Numbered from the stretch's first letter, positions 1 through 7,069 are shown. The stretch is DNA of 12,907 nt from QQUK01 sp913009765 (GCA_937900185.1 CALCCW010000125.1:1-12907); one strand, 5' to 3'. The notes: generated from the sequence alone by a model not told the origin. A program made the numbers and translations.

Positions 1-97
1 GGCGCACGTCACGTGTCTCTAGAACAGAGTGTCGCTAGAAATTGATATTCCCTGTATCATAATATATCTGATTTTTGATTTTTTTCTTTTTTTTTTT
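1..97. other. Non-biological contig end (adapter read-through)
   Basis: This stretch lies outside the P5 adapter that begins at 98, so it cannot be contiguous with the genomic insert. Positions 87-97 are an uninterrupted run of eleven T. That is what a read gives when it passes through the P5 end into the poly-T spacer of the surface-bound flow-cell oligo. Positions 1-86 match nothing I recognise and are best treated as read-tail noise or chimeric sequence. The reading frame open from 29 to 247 crosses this junk and the adapter and should not be annotated. Confidence 0.85.
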
Positions 98-155
98 AAT
101 GATACGGCGACCACCGAGATCTACACTCTTTCCCTACACGACGCTCTTCCGATCT
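98..155 (+). other. Illumina P5/universal adapter (contamination)
   Basis: The 58 bases begin AATGATACGGCGACCACC and end CTCTTCCGATCT, which is the full TruSeq-type universal adapter (P5 plus read-1 primer site). The insert starts at 156. Translation of this stretch gives the adapter peptide NDTATTEIYTLSLHDALPI, which turns up in contaminated protein databases. The same 58 bases appear in reverse complement at 12737-12794, so both contig ends terminate in library adapter. Confidence 0.98.
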
Positions 156-156
156 T

Positions 157-1044
157 TTACTCCGCCGGTAAAAAATCAGGGTCAGACTCTTTAAGCATCT
201 GCAAAAAATTCACCGTTCCCGATCCAAAATATGCTTCAGGACGATGATACGCTTTATCTTTTAAAGCTGTGTCAACCGAGATAAAAGTATACCCCATCTC
301 TTTAATAGCTCCGAGCATTTCATCTAAAAAAACAGCATTGATTCTATTGGCACGAAGTTTTAATATCTGCTTACACGGACGACCTAACACTTCTAAAGAC
401 AAATTTTCCGATGCTTCGATTTCATCTAAGACATTATTGATATATTCATTCATAAGAGCAAAGTATGCTGTTGTATCCGGTTCTTTCCCCATTTTATCAA
501 GTGACATATTATACAGATAATCTTCAATTATAACAGTAGCAGGTACAACATAGAAATGTTTTGAATCTAAATATAAAGACAACTCTTTTTTCTTCTCCGA
601 TGTGTTCCCATAATGCAAATAAGGATATCTGAAATATTTTTTTCTCTGTCCAAAACCTTTAATCATTGGGTCTAATTCTTGTTCACCATGCCTGATATCA
701 TCAATAAATTGTGAAATACCAAGTTGATTTAAGTCTTGGTTAGAATAAGTCATATTCCCAAGTGTATGTCCGTTGTTTAACCACTCGCCTAAGATATCAA
801 AAGATTCCTGAATCTGCTCACCGACAACAAACCCGACCGCTTTCACATCATATTTTTTTAATGCTTGTAAAATTAAATATGTCACCGCTTCACGGTCAAC
901 ATCATGAAACCCAACCGCAACAGGAAGTTCATCAAATGAAATACAAATTTCTTTTTTTATTTTTTCTTTTTTAGAATTTTTAGCTGCCGATACAGATAGA
1001 ACCAACATAAAAAGAAAGATAAGAAATAATATAATTTTTTTCAT
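157..1044 (-). CDS. Exported NodB-like polysaccharide deacetylase, likely catalytically degenerate
   Basis: A 295-residue protein. A Sec signal peptide is visible at residues 1-20 (MKKIILFLIFLFMLVLSVSA, cleavage probably SVSA|A). A NodB-type fold follows. ISFDELP near residue 38 takes the place of the TFDD motif, GHTLGNMTYSN (about 93-102) that of GHELGNHTYSH, and FRYPY (138-142) that of the RxPY motif. ILKLRAN near 231 takes the place of the family's LLLHAN, followed by a usual tail (GYTFISVDTALKD). Both histidines of H[ST]xxH are Met98 and Asn102, the second Asp of motif 1 is Glu39, and the late His is Arg231. The metal site is therefore dismantled, and a binding or pseudo-enzyme role is likely. 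I chose ATG 1044, which opens the signal peptide 7 nt after the pyk stop. An in-frame ATG at 1068 would overlap pyk and lacks a Shine-Dalgarno site. The TAA stop (157-159) lies one base inside the adapter junction but is within insert sequence. Confidence 0.82.
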   Translation of the reverse strand: MKKIILFLIFLFMLVLSVSAAKNSKKEKIKKEICISFDELPVAVGFHDVDREAVTYLILQALKKYDVKAVGFVVGEQIQESFDILGEWLNNGHTLGNMTYSNQDLNQLGISQFIDDIRHGEQELDPMIKGFGQRKKYFRYPYLHYGNTSEKKKELSLYLDSKHFYVVPATVIIEDYLYNMSLDKMGKEPDTTAYFALMNEYINNVLDEIEASENLSLEVLGRPCKQILKLRANRINAVFLDEMLGAIKEMGYTFISVDTALKDKAYHRPEAYFGSGTVNFLQMLKESDPDFLPAE

Positions 1045-1051
1045 AATAACT

Positions 1052-2479
1052 CTATTTTTCAATCTCATGAATCATCATAAAGTTAGTAGGGGCGTTTGAA
1101 TCAAAAGGAAGTCCACCGGTAATTATCACTTTATCGTTGACATTAACCAACTCAAATTTCTGACCTACTTTTTGTATTATATTTATCATACTCCGAAAAC
1201 TTGTCGGTTTTTTTACTAAAACAGGATACACAGACCGTAATAATGTAAGTTTTGACAGTACTCTTTTTGTATAAGTTAACGCAATAACTCTCTGAGGCGG
1301 GAATAAGTTAGAAATAAGTCCTGCAGTAAATCCGCTTGATGTAAATGCAAATATTGCCTTTGCCTCAAACTCTGCCTGCAAAGAACTAACCGATTTTGCA
1401 ATCGCATGAGTCAGCTCTGACCGAATTAAATGTTGGTCTAAATGAGCATCAACATGCTTGCGTTTAGTAAATTTTTCAGATTTCAGAGCCACCCGTGCCA
1501 TTGTCTTGACTGTTTCAAGCGGATATTTTCCCGTAGCAGTTTCAGCAGACAGCATAACAGCATCAACATAATCAAACACCGCCGTGGCTACATCATTTAT
1601 CTCTGCTCTTGTTGCTCTTGGAGCAAACCGCATTGACTCAAGCATCTGAGTAGCTACAATTACCGGTTTATGATGATAATTAGCCAAAGTGATAATTTTC
1701 TTTTGAAGCTGAGGCAGTTCTTCAAATGGAAGTTCCACTCCCAAATCTCCACGAGCAACCATTACTCCGTCGGATAAAAGCATTATATTGTCAATATCAT
1801 CAATAGATTCTTTTTTCTCAAGTTTTGCAATAATATGCTGATCCCCTCCATATTTTTTAACCAATTTCTGAGCTTCAATAATATCATCGCCGGAGCGTAC
1901 AAACGACAGAGCTATAAAATCTGCCTTACAGACACATGCTGTTTTTATATCTTCAATATCTTTTTTTGTAATAGTAGGAATTCGAATATCTGAATCAGGT
2001 AAATTGATTCCTTTCCCACCAAGAATAACTCCATTATTACCAATTTCTAATACAATTTTTTGTTTGGAAATTTTTTGTACATGTAAAACAATATTGCCGT
2101 CATCAATAAACACCCGTTCGTTTTTTTTCACCGATGCGATAATTGCCGGATGGTTCACACCAATAACTCGATTTGCTATATTTGTTTCACCGGTTGTGAG
2201 AGTCAGAGATTCACCTTGGGTGATTGGAAACTCTCCTTCAAAATGATCCAACCTTAATTTAGGACCTGAGATATCAAATAGAATACCTATCGGAAATAAT
2301 GCTTTGGCAGTTCCTTTTCGAATAACAGACACAGCTTTTTTAAAATCATCTGTTTCCCCATGTGAACAATTAACCCGAAAGACATTGATACCGGCATCTA
2401 CAAGTTGTCTCACTTTGGAACTATTGGCAATAGCAGGACCATAGGTCGCTATTATTTTTGTTTTCTTTAAATCTTTCAT
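1052..2479 (-). CDS. pyk: Pyruvate kinase
   Basis: Catalyses phosphoenolpyruvate + ADP to pyruvate + ATP, the last step of glycolysis, in the cytoplasm. At 475 residues it has normal bacterial length. Visible family blocks: TKIIATYGPA (7-16), FRVNCSHG (34-41), FDISGPKLRL (68-77), FIDDGNIVL (124-132), KGINLPD (156-162) and LSFVRSGDD (191-199). IIAKLEKKES (216-225) carries the catalytic Lys219 and metal-binding Glu221. DGVMVARGDLGVELP (237-251) and VATQMLESM (275-283) precede the signature TRAEINDVATAV and VMLSAETATGKYP. The C-terminal regulatory-type domain (about 350-475) is complete. Lys74 after GP, with Leu77, resembles potassium-independent pyruvate kinases. ATG 2477-2479 starts the conserved N-terminus, and its Shine-Dalgarno is weak. 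The deacetylase follows after 7 nt, so the two are probably cotranscribed. Confidence 0.97.
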   Translation of the reverse strand: MKDLKKTKIIATYGPAIANSSKVRQLVDAGINVFRVNCSHGETDDFKKAVSVIRKGTAKALFPIGILFDISGPKLRLDHFEGEFPITQGESLTLTTGETNIANRVIGVNHPAIIASVKKNERVFIDDGNIVLHVQKISKQKIVLEIGNNGVILGGKGINLPDSDIRIPTITKKDIEDIKTACVCKADFIALSFVRSGDDIIEAQKLVKKYGGDQHIIAKLEKKESIDDIDNIMLLSDGVMVARGDLGVELPFEELPQLQKKIITLANYHHKPVIVATQMLESMRFAPRATRAEINDVATAVFDYVDAVMLSAETATGKYPLETVKTMARVALKSEKFTKRKHVDAHLDQHLIRSELTHAIAKSVSSLQAEFEAKAIFAFTSSGFTAGLISNLFPPQRVIALTYTKRVLSKLTLLRSVYPVLVKKPTSFRSMINIIQKVGQKFELVNVNDKVIITGGLPFDSNAPTNFMMIHEIEK

Positions 2480-2552
2480 ACTTCATTGAGTAGTATCTAT
2501 TTACTTAGAAATCAACTAAAAACTATCTCATCTCAGAAACAATAACTAAAGA

Positions 2553-2580
2553 TTCAACTGTTTCATCCGATAAATATTAT
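2553..2580 (+). promoter_or_regulatory. Candidate promoter of the PAS/NtrC-like/GAF cassette
   Basis: In the 151-nt divergent gap between pyk and the PAS gene, TTCAAC (2553-2558) and TATTAT (2575-2580) are separated by 16 nt. The -10-like box is five of six to consensus and the -35-like box only three of six. Transcription would start near 2587, leaving a leader of roughly 44 nt before the TTG start. No sigma-54 (GG-N10-GC) box was seen in this gap. Confidence 0.25.
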
Positions 2581-2630
2581 GTACCAAATTGAAACAGCTA
2601 AATACACTTATATCTCAAGGATGAGAAATT

Positions 2631-3560
2631 TTGGAAACAATAAATCAAGAACTAAACAGATTAACAGCCGAAAACGACAAAAACCATACCCTTGTGGACT
2701 CTTCATTATCTTCAATGTTATGGCATATCGTATTGTACGGCAGAATTTCCGTAAAAGATTCCCTATTTTTGGATTCATTGACACCTCAACATTGCTCTTT
2801 ATTTCTTGTCAATGATTCAAAAACCATCTATGCTTCCGATACGCTTTTAGAAAAACCTGAACTAATTACAACAAACATGAATTTCTCTTATGAAGCATCG
2901 TATGCTCAACAGGTATGTGACAACAAAAATGGATTATTCAGAATTCTCACAATACCGCTTAATAAAAATATACTTATCGGTTTGGCGGCACCGGCAGGTT
3001 TGGGTTCAATATCTACTATTGAAGATGCCTTCCTGCACAAAATATGTCACTTCCGACAAGAACATTCCCATGTTGTACACAGCAGAGACAACTTATATGA
3101 AGCCACTAAAAAAACTGATCCAATTTTAATTATTAACCGGAGCGATGACCAGATAATTGGATGTAACAAATCAGCACTCTCATTTTTTAATATAACCTCA
3201 AATGATATAATAGATACTGATTTACAGATATTACAAAAAAAATGTTCTAAAGCATCCAAGCGAAAAATACAAATCACAAACAGTACAATTGGAAAAACAG
3301 ACTGTTCTGTCGTACAGTTCACTCTCAATAAATCGGACTCTCTCAAAACCGAAAATATTACCGAAGAGCTGAAATCACACGCTGAACATCTTATCAAATT
3401 ATACAGAGAATTACAAATCGAACAAAATATACGCCCGGAACATATTAAAACAAAAATAGCCGCAGTCAACAGATGTTACCAGAACATTTCTCAGCTGCAT
3501 ACGAATGAAAAAAAAGAACATCGTAAACATACAGGACACACAGATGCAGTCAAACGTTAA
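2631..3560 (+). CDS. PAS-domain signalling protein, first gene of a sensory cassette
   Basis: A 309-residue soluble protein with no signal peptide or membrane segment. Residues 163-200 (DPILIINRSDDQIIGCNKSA followed by LSFFNITSNDIID) read as the start of a PAS domain, with the usual hydrophobic strand, turn and N-x-[AS]-A helix. Residues 40-140 look like a second small alpha/beta sensory module, GAF- or PAS-like, but I cannot assign it firmly. The tail (243-290) is predicted helical and charged, and could be a dimerisation helix. There is no histidine-kinase ATPase domain. The TTG start at 2631 is the first available in this frame and is preceded by AAGGATGAG (2618-2626). The 3' end overlaps the NtrC-like gene by 17 nt, indicating translational coupling. 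The likely role is input for that regulator. The ligand is unknown. Confidence 0.75.
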   Translation: METINQELNRLTAENDKNHTLVDSSLSSMLWHIVLYGRISVKDSLFLDSLTPQHCSLFLVNDSKTIYASDTLLEKPELITTNMNFSYEASYAQQVCDNKNGLFRILTIPLNKNILIGLAAPAGLGSISTIEDAFLHKICHFRQEHSHVVHSRDNLYEATKKTDPILIINRSDDQIIGCNKSALSFFNITSNDIIDTDLQILQKKCSKASKRKIQITNSTIGKTDCSVVQFTLNKSDSLKTENITEELKSHAEHLIKLYRELQIEQNIRPEHIKTKIAAVNRCYQNISQLHTNEKKEHRKHTGHTDAVKR

Positions 3561-4905
3561 AATCTTAGCCGTTAATATCCCTATTGAATTATCTGATAAA
3601 CTTTTTAAAGGTTTCTCAGACAATCAATTCACGATTACAATGGCTGATAGTTTATATTCTCAAACTACATCACAAGCAGTTGAAAACTGCCGGATAATTT
3701 TAGTAAAAACCGATAATAATTTATATTCCCCAAAACAACTTTCTACGTTCTGCCAAAGCAACCCATTTATCGAAATAATTGGGATTCATACGGAAAATGA
3801 TTTTAAAAAACATGAGTTTATTCAAGCCGGACTATTTGATATAGTGACTGAAAATTGTTCCTATGATGAGCTGATGACAATTTTACTCAAAGCAGAAAAA
3901 AACCAAAAAAACAAAACAGAAATCTCACGATTAAAACAATATGTCGCAATGAACTTTGGATTTGACAATTTAATCGGCGACTCAAAACAAATGTCTCGTC
4001 TCAAAGATAAAATAAGAAAAGTTTCCCCGACAGATATATCTGTTTTACTTAGCGGTCCATCCGGTTCAGGAAAATCACTTACCGCCAAGATAATGCATCA
4101 CCATTCCGAGAGAAGAAAACAGCCGTTTGTTATACTTGATTCAACCTCAACCCCGACTGCCATATTTGACGATTTACTGTTTGGAAATAAAAATTCGCAG
4201 AACATATCACTTCTTGAAAAAGCTGACAAGGGCACTCTTTTTATCAAAGATGTTCATCTTCTCCCAATGCCGATACAGCATAAACTAATTCAATTTATGC
4301 ATTCAAACAGATTAGAAGATGCTGATAATTCTACATCACTTTCTGTCAGGTTTCTATCGTCAACAAACCACAATTTACACAACTTAGTAAGTTCAGGTAC
4401 ATTTGAAAAAGAACTTTATCATTTATTAAGTGAAGTGTCTATTGCTATACCTCACTTACAAGAGAGGCTTGATGATATAGAATCACTGGTAGAATATTTT
4501 GCCCGTAAAATCTCATATGAAACCGACCGTCCTATATATACATTCAGCAGGTCAGTTTTAGAGTTGTTATACAATCACCAATGGTCTGAAAATATAAGAG
4601 AACTTGAAAATATAATCAAAAGAGCTGCTGCTCTTTGCCGAACATCTCAAATTGAGGAAAAAGATATCCTCTTTATTGAATCAGCAAATGCCTACTCATC
4701 AACAAGCAAATTCACCGTTAATATGACGACTGACAAAGGTAGTGGAATACTTGATGAAGGACAGCGTTCACTCATAGTGAAAACACTGGACGATAATAAT
4801 TGGAACTATACCCAAACAGCCCAGGAACTCGGTATAGGACGAACAACTCTTTGGCGTAAAGTAAAAAAATATAACCTCAAAAAAGAATCGACAGAACTTG
4901 TCTGA
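3544..4905 (+). CDS. NtrC-family regulator with pseudo-receiver and no GAFTGA motif
   Basis: With this start the protein has 453 residues. Residues 3-120 have the receiver-like alternation but lack its active site. The N-terminal acidic pair is absent (ILAVNIP), the phospho-acceptor position reads IILVKTD, and the TK motif reads DIVTENC. A AAA+ domain (about 140-375) follows with Walker A GPSGSGKS (171-178). LLFGNKNSQN (about 211-217 onward) leads directly to LLEKADKGTLFIKDV, so the GAFTGA loop that contacts sigma-54 is missing. Walker B, normally FLDE, is FIKD (K235, D236). FREDLYYRL is FEKELYHLL, so both arginine fingers are gone. The sensor II block WSENIRELEN (347-356) and the Fis-type HTH (408-447: YTQTAQELGIGRTTLWRKVK) are intact. 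ATG 3544 has an AGGA site 7 nt upstream, whereas the upstream ATG at 3505 has none. It probably binds DNA without activating sigma-54, as TyrR does. Confidence 0.87.
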   Translation: MQSNVKILAVNIPIELSDKLFKGFSDNQFTITMADSLYSQTTSQAVENCRIILVKTDNNLYSPKQLSTFCQSNPFIEIIGIHTENDFKKHEFIQAGLFDIVTENCSYDELMTILLKAEKNQKNKTEISRLKQYVAMNFGFDNLIGDSKQMSRLKDKIRKVSPTDISVLLSGPSGSGKSLTAKIMHHHSERRKQPFVILDSTSTPTAIFDDLLFGNKNSQNISLLEKADKGTLFIKDVHLLPMPIQHKLIQFMHSNRLEDADNSTSLSVRFLSSTNHNLHNLVSSGTFEKELYHLLSEVSIAIPHLQERLDDIESLVEYFARKISYETDRPIYTFSRSVLELLYNHQWSENIRELENIIKRAAALCRTSQIEEKDILFIESANAYSSTSKFTVNMTTDKGSGILDEGQRSLIVKTLDDNNWNYTQTAQELGIGRTTLWRKVKKYNLKKESTELV

Positions 4906-4923
4906 AAAATAGGACTTTATTAA

Positions 4924-5451
4924 ATGTGTGCATATCGCAGTTATCTTTCAGAAAAACGAGATTTGTCATTTAATTTTGAATCAGAACTTCCACAAGATGC
5001 AAATATCTCGGATATTTTTTGTGAATTAACAAGACGGCTTGAAATAAAATTTAACATCAAAAAAGGTGTCTTGGTTATTAGAAACCAAAACGAAAATTCT
5101 TTCTTAGCAGTCTCAACTTGGAACAAGGGAGAATTTTTAGATGGTTTGGCAATCTCTCTCCCAACAGAACCATCTTTGTTTGAACAAGTTGCTTCTGACG
5201 GTCATGTTTTTTCTGACAGCTACGGCGGAATCTTTAGCGGAAATTTCTTTGAAAAAAAATTATTGTTAGACCTTAACAGCAAATCGTATATGCTGCACCC
5301 TCTCAAACATGAAGGAAAAATTATCGGGATGATTGGATATAGTTCTCATGAAGACCTTGCTTTTTCTGTCTTTGAAGAAGGGATACTTTTAGATATTACC
5401 TCTAAATTTGCTAAAATCATTTCAGAAAAAAGATTAAACAACTCTCTCTAA
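4924..5451 (+). CDS. GAF-like sensory domain protein
   Basis: A 175-residue soluble protein that is essentially one domain. A helix with SDIFCELTRRLEIKF (about 29-43) leads into alternating strands (KKGVLVIRN, SFLAVSTWNKGEF). A connecting loop follows (LPTEPSLFEQVASDGHVFSDS), then the terminal strand pair MLHPLKHEGKIIGMIGYSS (about 123-141) and a C-terminal helix. This order fits the GAF fold (helix, antiparallel sheet, 'PL...G..IG.i...S' ending), though identity to any named GAF family is not obvious. The gene starts 18 nt after the NtrC-like stop with AGGA 9 nt upstream of ATG, so it belongs to the same operon. It may sense a small molecule and act on the PAS or NtrC-like partner. No catalytic domain is present. 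Confidence 0.7.
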   Translation: MCAYRSYLSEKRDLSFNFESELPQDANISDIFCELTRRLEIKFNIKKGVLVIRNQNENSFLAVSTWNKGEFLDGLAISLPTEPSLFEQVASDGHVFSDSYGGIFSGNFFEKKLLLDLNSKSYMLHPLKHEGKIIGMIGYSSHEDLAFSVFEEGILLDITSKFAKIISEKRLNNSL

Positions 5452-5452
5452 C

Positions 5453-6442
5453 TTATTTTTGTGACCGTATTCGTCTGATGGCTCTATTATGCTCAGCATT
5501 TGTTTTTGAAAAGTAATGTGTCCCTTTATTATCTGCCACAAAATAAAGATACTCAGTTGTCTCGGGATGAATAGCTGCTTTGATTGATGCCAGCCCGGGT
5601 GAATTTATTGGTGTTGGAGGTAATCCTCTATGTATATAGGTATTGTACGGCGTATCTTTTCGTAAATCTTTTTTATACAATGGTCTTGCTAACCCTCCCA
5701 AACCATATATAACTGTCGGGTCAGCATCAAGTTTCATTTTTTTTCGTAAACGGTTATGATACACCGAGGATACCAACCGCCTTTCACCGCCAACACCGGT
5801 TTCAGATTCAATAATAGATGCCAAAATAATTATTTCATTATGTGTGAGGTTATTCGGTAAACTATCAGTCCAGATATCTTTAGTTTGCAGTTGAAACATA
5901 CCAACTAATTCTTTGACCACTGTCTTTTCATCTATTCCCCATGGGAAGTAATATGTTTCAGGAAACAGATATCCCTCAAGTGACGGTATTCCTAATTGTT
6001 TTAAAAATGCAGTATCATTTTTTAAATTATAGATTTTTGCAGAGTCAAGCTCCATACGTTTTGCAAGAAGTGATGCTGTTTCCCATATCATATTTCCCTC
6101 GGGGATAGTTACTTTGATTTTCAGAAAATCACCGTTTTGTAAACGTTCCAATACCGAACGACAGGAATTCTTCCCTGAGAAATCGTATCTTCCCGGGATA
6201 AGTTTTTTATCAATCCCCTTAAACTGTGCCGGATATTTTAACATAAAACGAGAGTCAATAACATGCTCTTGTAAAAGTTTTGAACTTATTTCTGAAAAAG
6301 AACTTCCCGATTTTATTATAAGAGTAACTGTTTTATCACCTAAATCTATTTCTTCGGTGTACATACGGTAGAAAAATATTGAAGCTATTAATACAATTAG
6401 TATTGACATAAAAACTAATTTTAACACCAAATTTTTAAACAT
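5453..6442 (-). CDS. mltG: Endolytic murein transglycosylase MltG
   Basis: A 329-residue inner-membrane protein that cleaves nascent glycan strands in the periplasm and helps set peptidoglycan strand length. One N-terminal transmembrane segment spans about residues 6-25. A LysM-like region follows (VTLIIKSGSSFSEISSKLLQ, 39-58), then the YceG/MltG catalytic domain. Diagnostic blocks: LEGYLFPETYYFP (155-167), ILASIIESET with catalytic Glu212 (206-215), SSVYHNRL (225-232), LDADPTVIYG (238-247), TPYNTYIHRGLPPTPINSPG (264-283) and YLYFVADNKGTHYFS (298-312). The ATG start has AAGG 6 nt upstream, overlapping the ruvX stop, and the intergenic gap is 8 nt. The ruvX/mltG pairing resembles yrrK/yrrL of Bacillus. 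Its stop lies one base from the GAF gene's stop. Confidence 0.97.
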   Translation of the reverse strand: MFKNLVLKLVFMSILIVLIASIFFYRMYTEEIDLGDKTVTLIIKSGSSFSEISSKLLQEHVIDSRFMLKYPAQFKGIDKKLIPGRYDFSGKNSCRSVLERLQNGDFLKIKVTIPEGNMIWETASLLAKRMELDSAKIYNLKNDTAFLKQLGIPSLEGYLFPETYYFPWGIDEKTVVKELVGMFQLQTKDIWTDSLPNNLTHNEIIILASIIESETGVGGERRLVSSVYHNRLRKKMKLDADPTVIYGLGGLARPLYKKDLRKDTPYNTYIHRGLPPTPINSPGLASIKAAIHPETTEYLYFVADNKGTHYFSKTNAEHNRAIRRIRSQK

Positions 6443-6450
6443 ACTAACCT

Positions 6451-6879
6451 TTATTGCAGTTCTTCTAAAAACCGTTCGAGAATTATTACTGCCGCCAAAC
6501 GGTCAATTCTCTTTTTATCTTTGCCGACTTTTTGTCCATGAGCATGCAGAATCTTGGTTGCTTCTATTGAGCTTGCATGTTCATCTACTCGAAACAGTTT
6601 CCCGATGTAAGTCTCTTGTAATTTATTGATAAACTTGTCAATCTCACGACACTTATCAGATTTATCGCCGGATTTTAAAAGTGGGTAACCAAAAACAACT
6701 CCGTTCGGTTTGTATTCCTCTATTAATGCCAATATCTTTACAAGAGCATCTTTTTGTGATTTTACCTCAAGAGTTGTCAATGCCGAGGCAATTACCCCCA
6801 TCGGGTCAGATTTGGCGACACCGATACGTCGGGTTCCATAGTCAATTGCCAGAAATTCTTTATTGTACTTGTCATTCAT
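6451..6879 (-). CDS. ruvX: YqgF/RuvX-family pre-16S rRNA nuclease
   Basis: A 142-residue RNase H-fold nuclease of the family implicated in maturing the 16S rRNA 5' end; 138-150 residues is normal. The first catalytic strand is FLAIDYGTRRIGVAKSD with Asp13. The middle block is VVFGYPLLKSGDKSDKCREID (61-81). The second acidic site is VDEHASS (Asp99, Glu100), and the third is Asp126 in KKRIDRLAAVIILERFL. The usual 'DER.[ST]' reads DEHASS, a conservative oddity. ATG 6879 is the only start giving the conserved N-terminus. No Shine-Dalgarno is visible upstream, and the best promoter-like -10 box lies only 7 nt upstream, which suggests a leaderless transcript. mltG follows after 8 nt. Confidence 0.95.
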   Translation of the reverse strand: MNDKYNKEFLAIDYGTRRIGVAKSDPMGVIASALTTLEVKSQKDALVKILALIEEYKPNGVVFGYPLLKSGDKSDKCREIDKFINKLQETYIGKLFRVDEHASSIEATKILHAHGQKVGKDKKRIDRLAAVIILERFLEELQ

Positions 6880-6885
6880 GATGTG

Positions 6886-6914
6886 AATGTACGTTTTTTT
6901 TATATACAGGTCAA
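6886..6914 (-). promoter_or_regulatory. Candidate ruvX-mltG promoter
   Basis: On the minus strand, TTGACC (6909-6914) and TACATT (6886-6891) are separated by exactly 17 nt, with an A-rich spacer. Matches to consensus are five of six and four of six. The predicted transcription start falls at or next to the A of the ruvX ATG (6879), agreeing with the lack of a ribosome-binding site there. Confidence 0.4.
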
Positions 6915-6935
6915 TTTATGTTTACGTTTGTCATT

Positions 6936-6958
6936 CTTTGACTCCGCTTAAGGTGACT
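6936..6958 (+). repeat. Dispersed repeat B, copy 1
   Basis: The 23-mer CTTTGACTCCGCTTAAGGTG plus ACT matches 20 of 23 positions with 11107-11129, where the same motif forms the core of a larger hairpin. Differences are transitions only. Both copies lie in intergenic DNA. This copy sits about 60 nt upstream of ruvX. Confidence 0.75.
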
Positions 6959-6998
6959 CGGCTTTGTAAAAACTGGTCTGCCTGTTCATACAAGAAAG

Positions 6999-7016
6999 GT
7001 TGAGGCATGCCTCAAC
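6999..7016. repeat. Perfect 18-bp palindrome
   Basis: GTTGAGGCATGCCTCAAC is its own reverse complement over all 18 bases. It has no T-tract after it, so it is not an obvious intrinsic terminator. It could be a protein-binding site or a core of an intergenic palindromic repeat. Confidence 0.75.
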
Positions 7017-7052
7017 TCTACAATATAATTTACATCGTTCTGTTGGTTCCTG

Positions 7053-7069
7053 ATTCACTGAAAGTGAAT
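7053..7069. repeat. Short hairpin, 7-bp stem
   Basis: ATTCACT (7053-7059) and AGTGAAT (7063-7069) pair perfectly around a 3-nt GAA loop. It is one of the series of palindromes in this interval. Confidence 0.6.

Noticed and set aside
29..247. Open frame of 72 codons at the left end
   Set aside because: It starts in unplaceable sequence, reads through the P5 adapter (giving NDTATTEIYTLSLHDALPI) and ends antisense to the deacetylase gene. It is an artefact.
3047..3469. 140-codon minus-strand frame inside the PAS gene
   Set aside because: Antisense shadow of a gene with domain-like content on the plus strand. Rich in Cys, Ile and Ser with no recognisable family.
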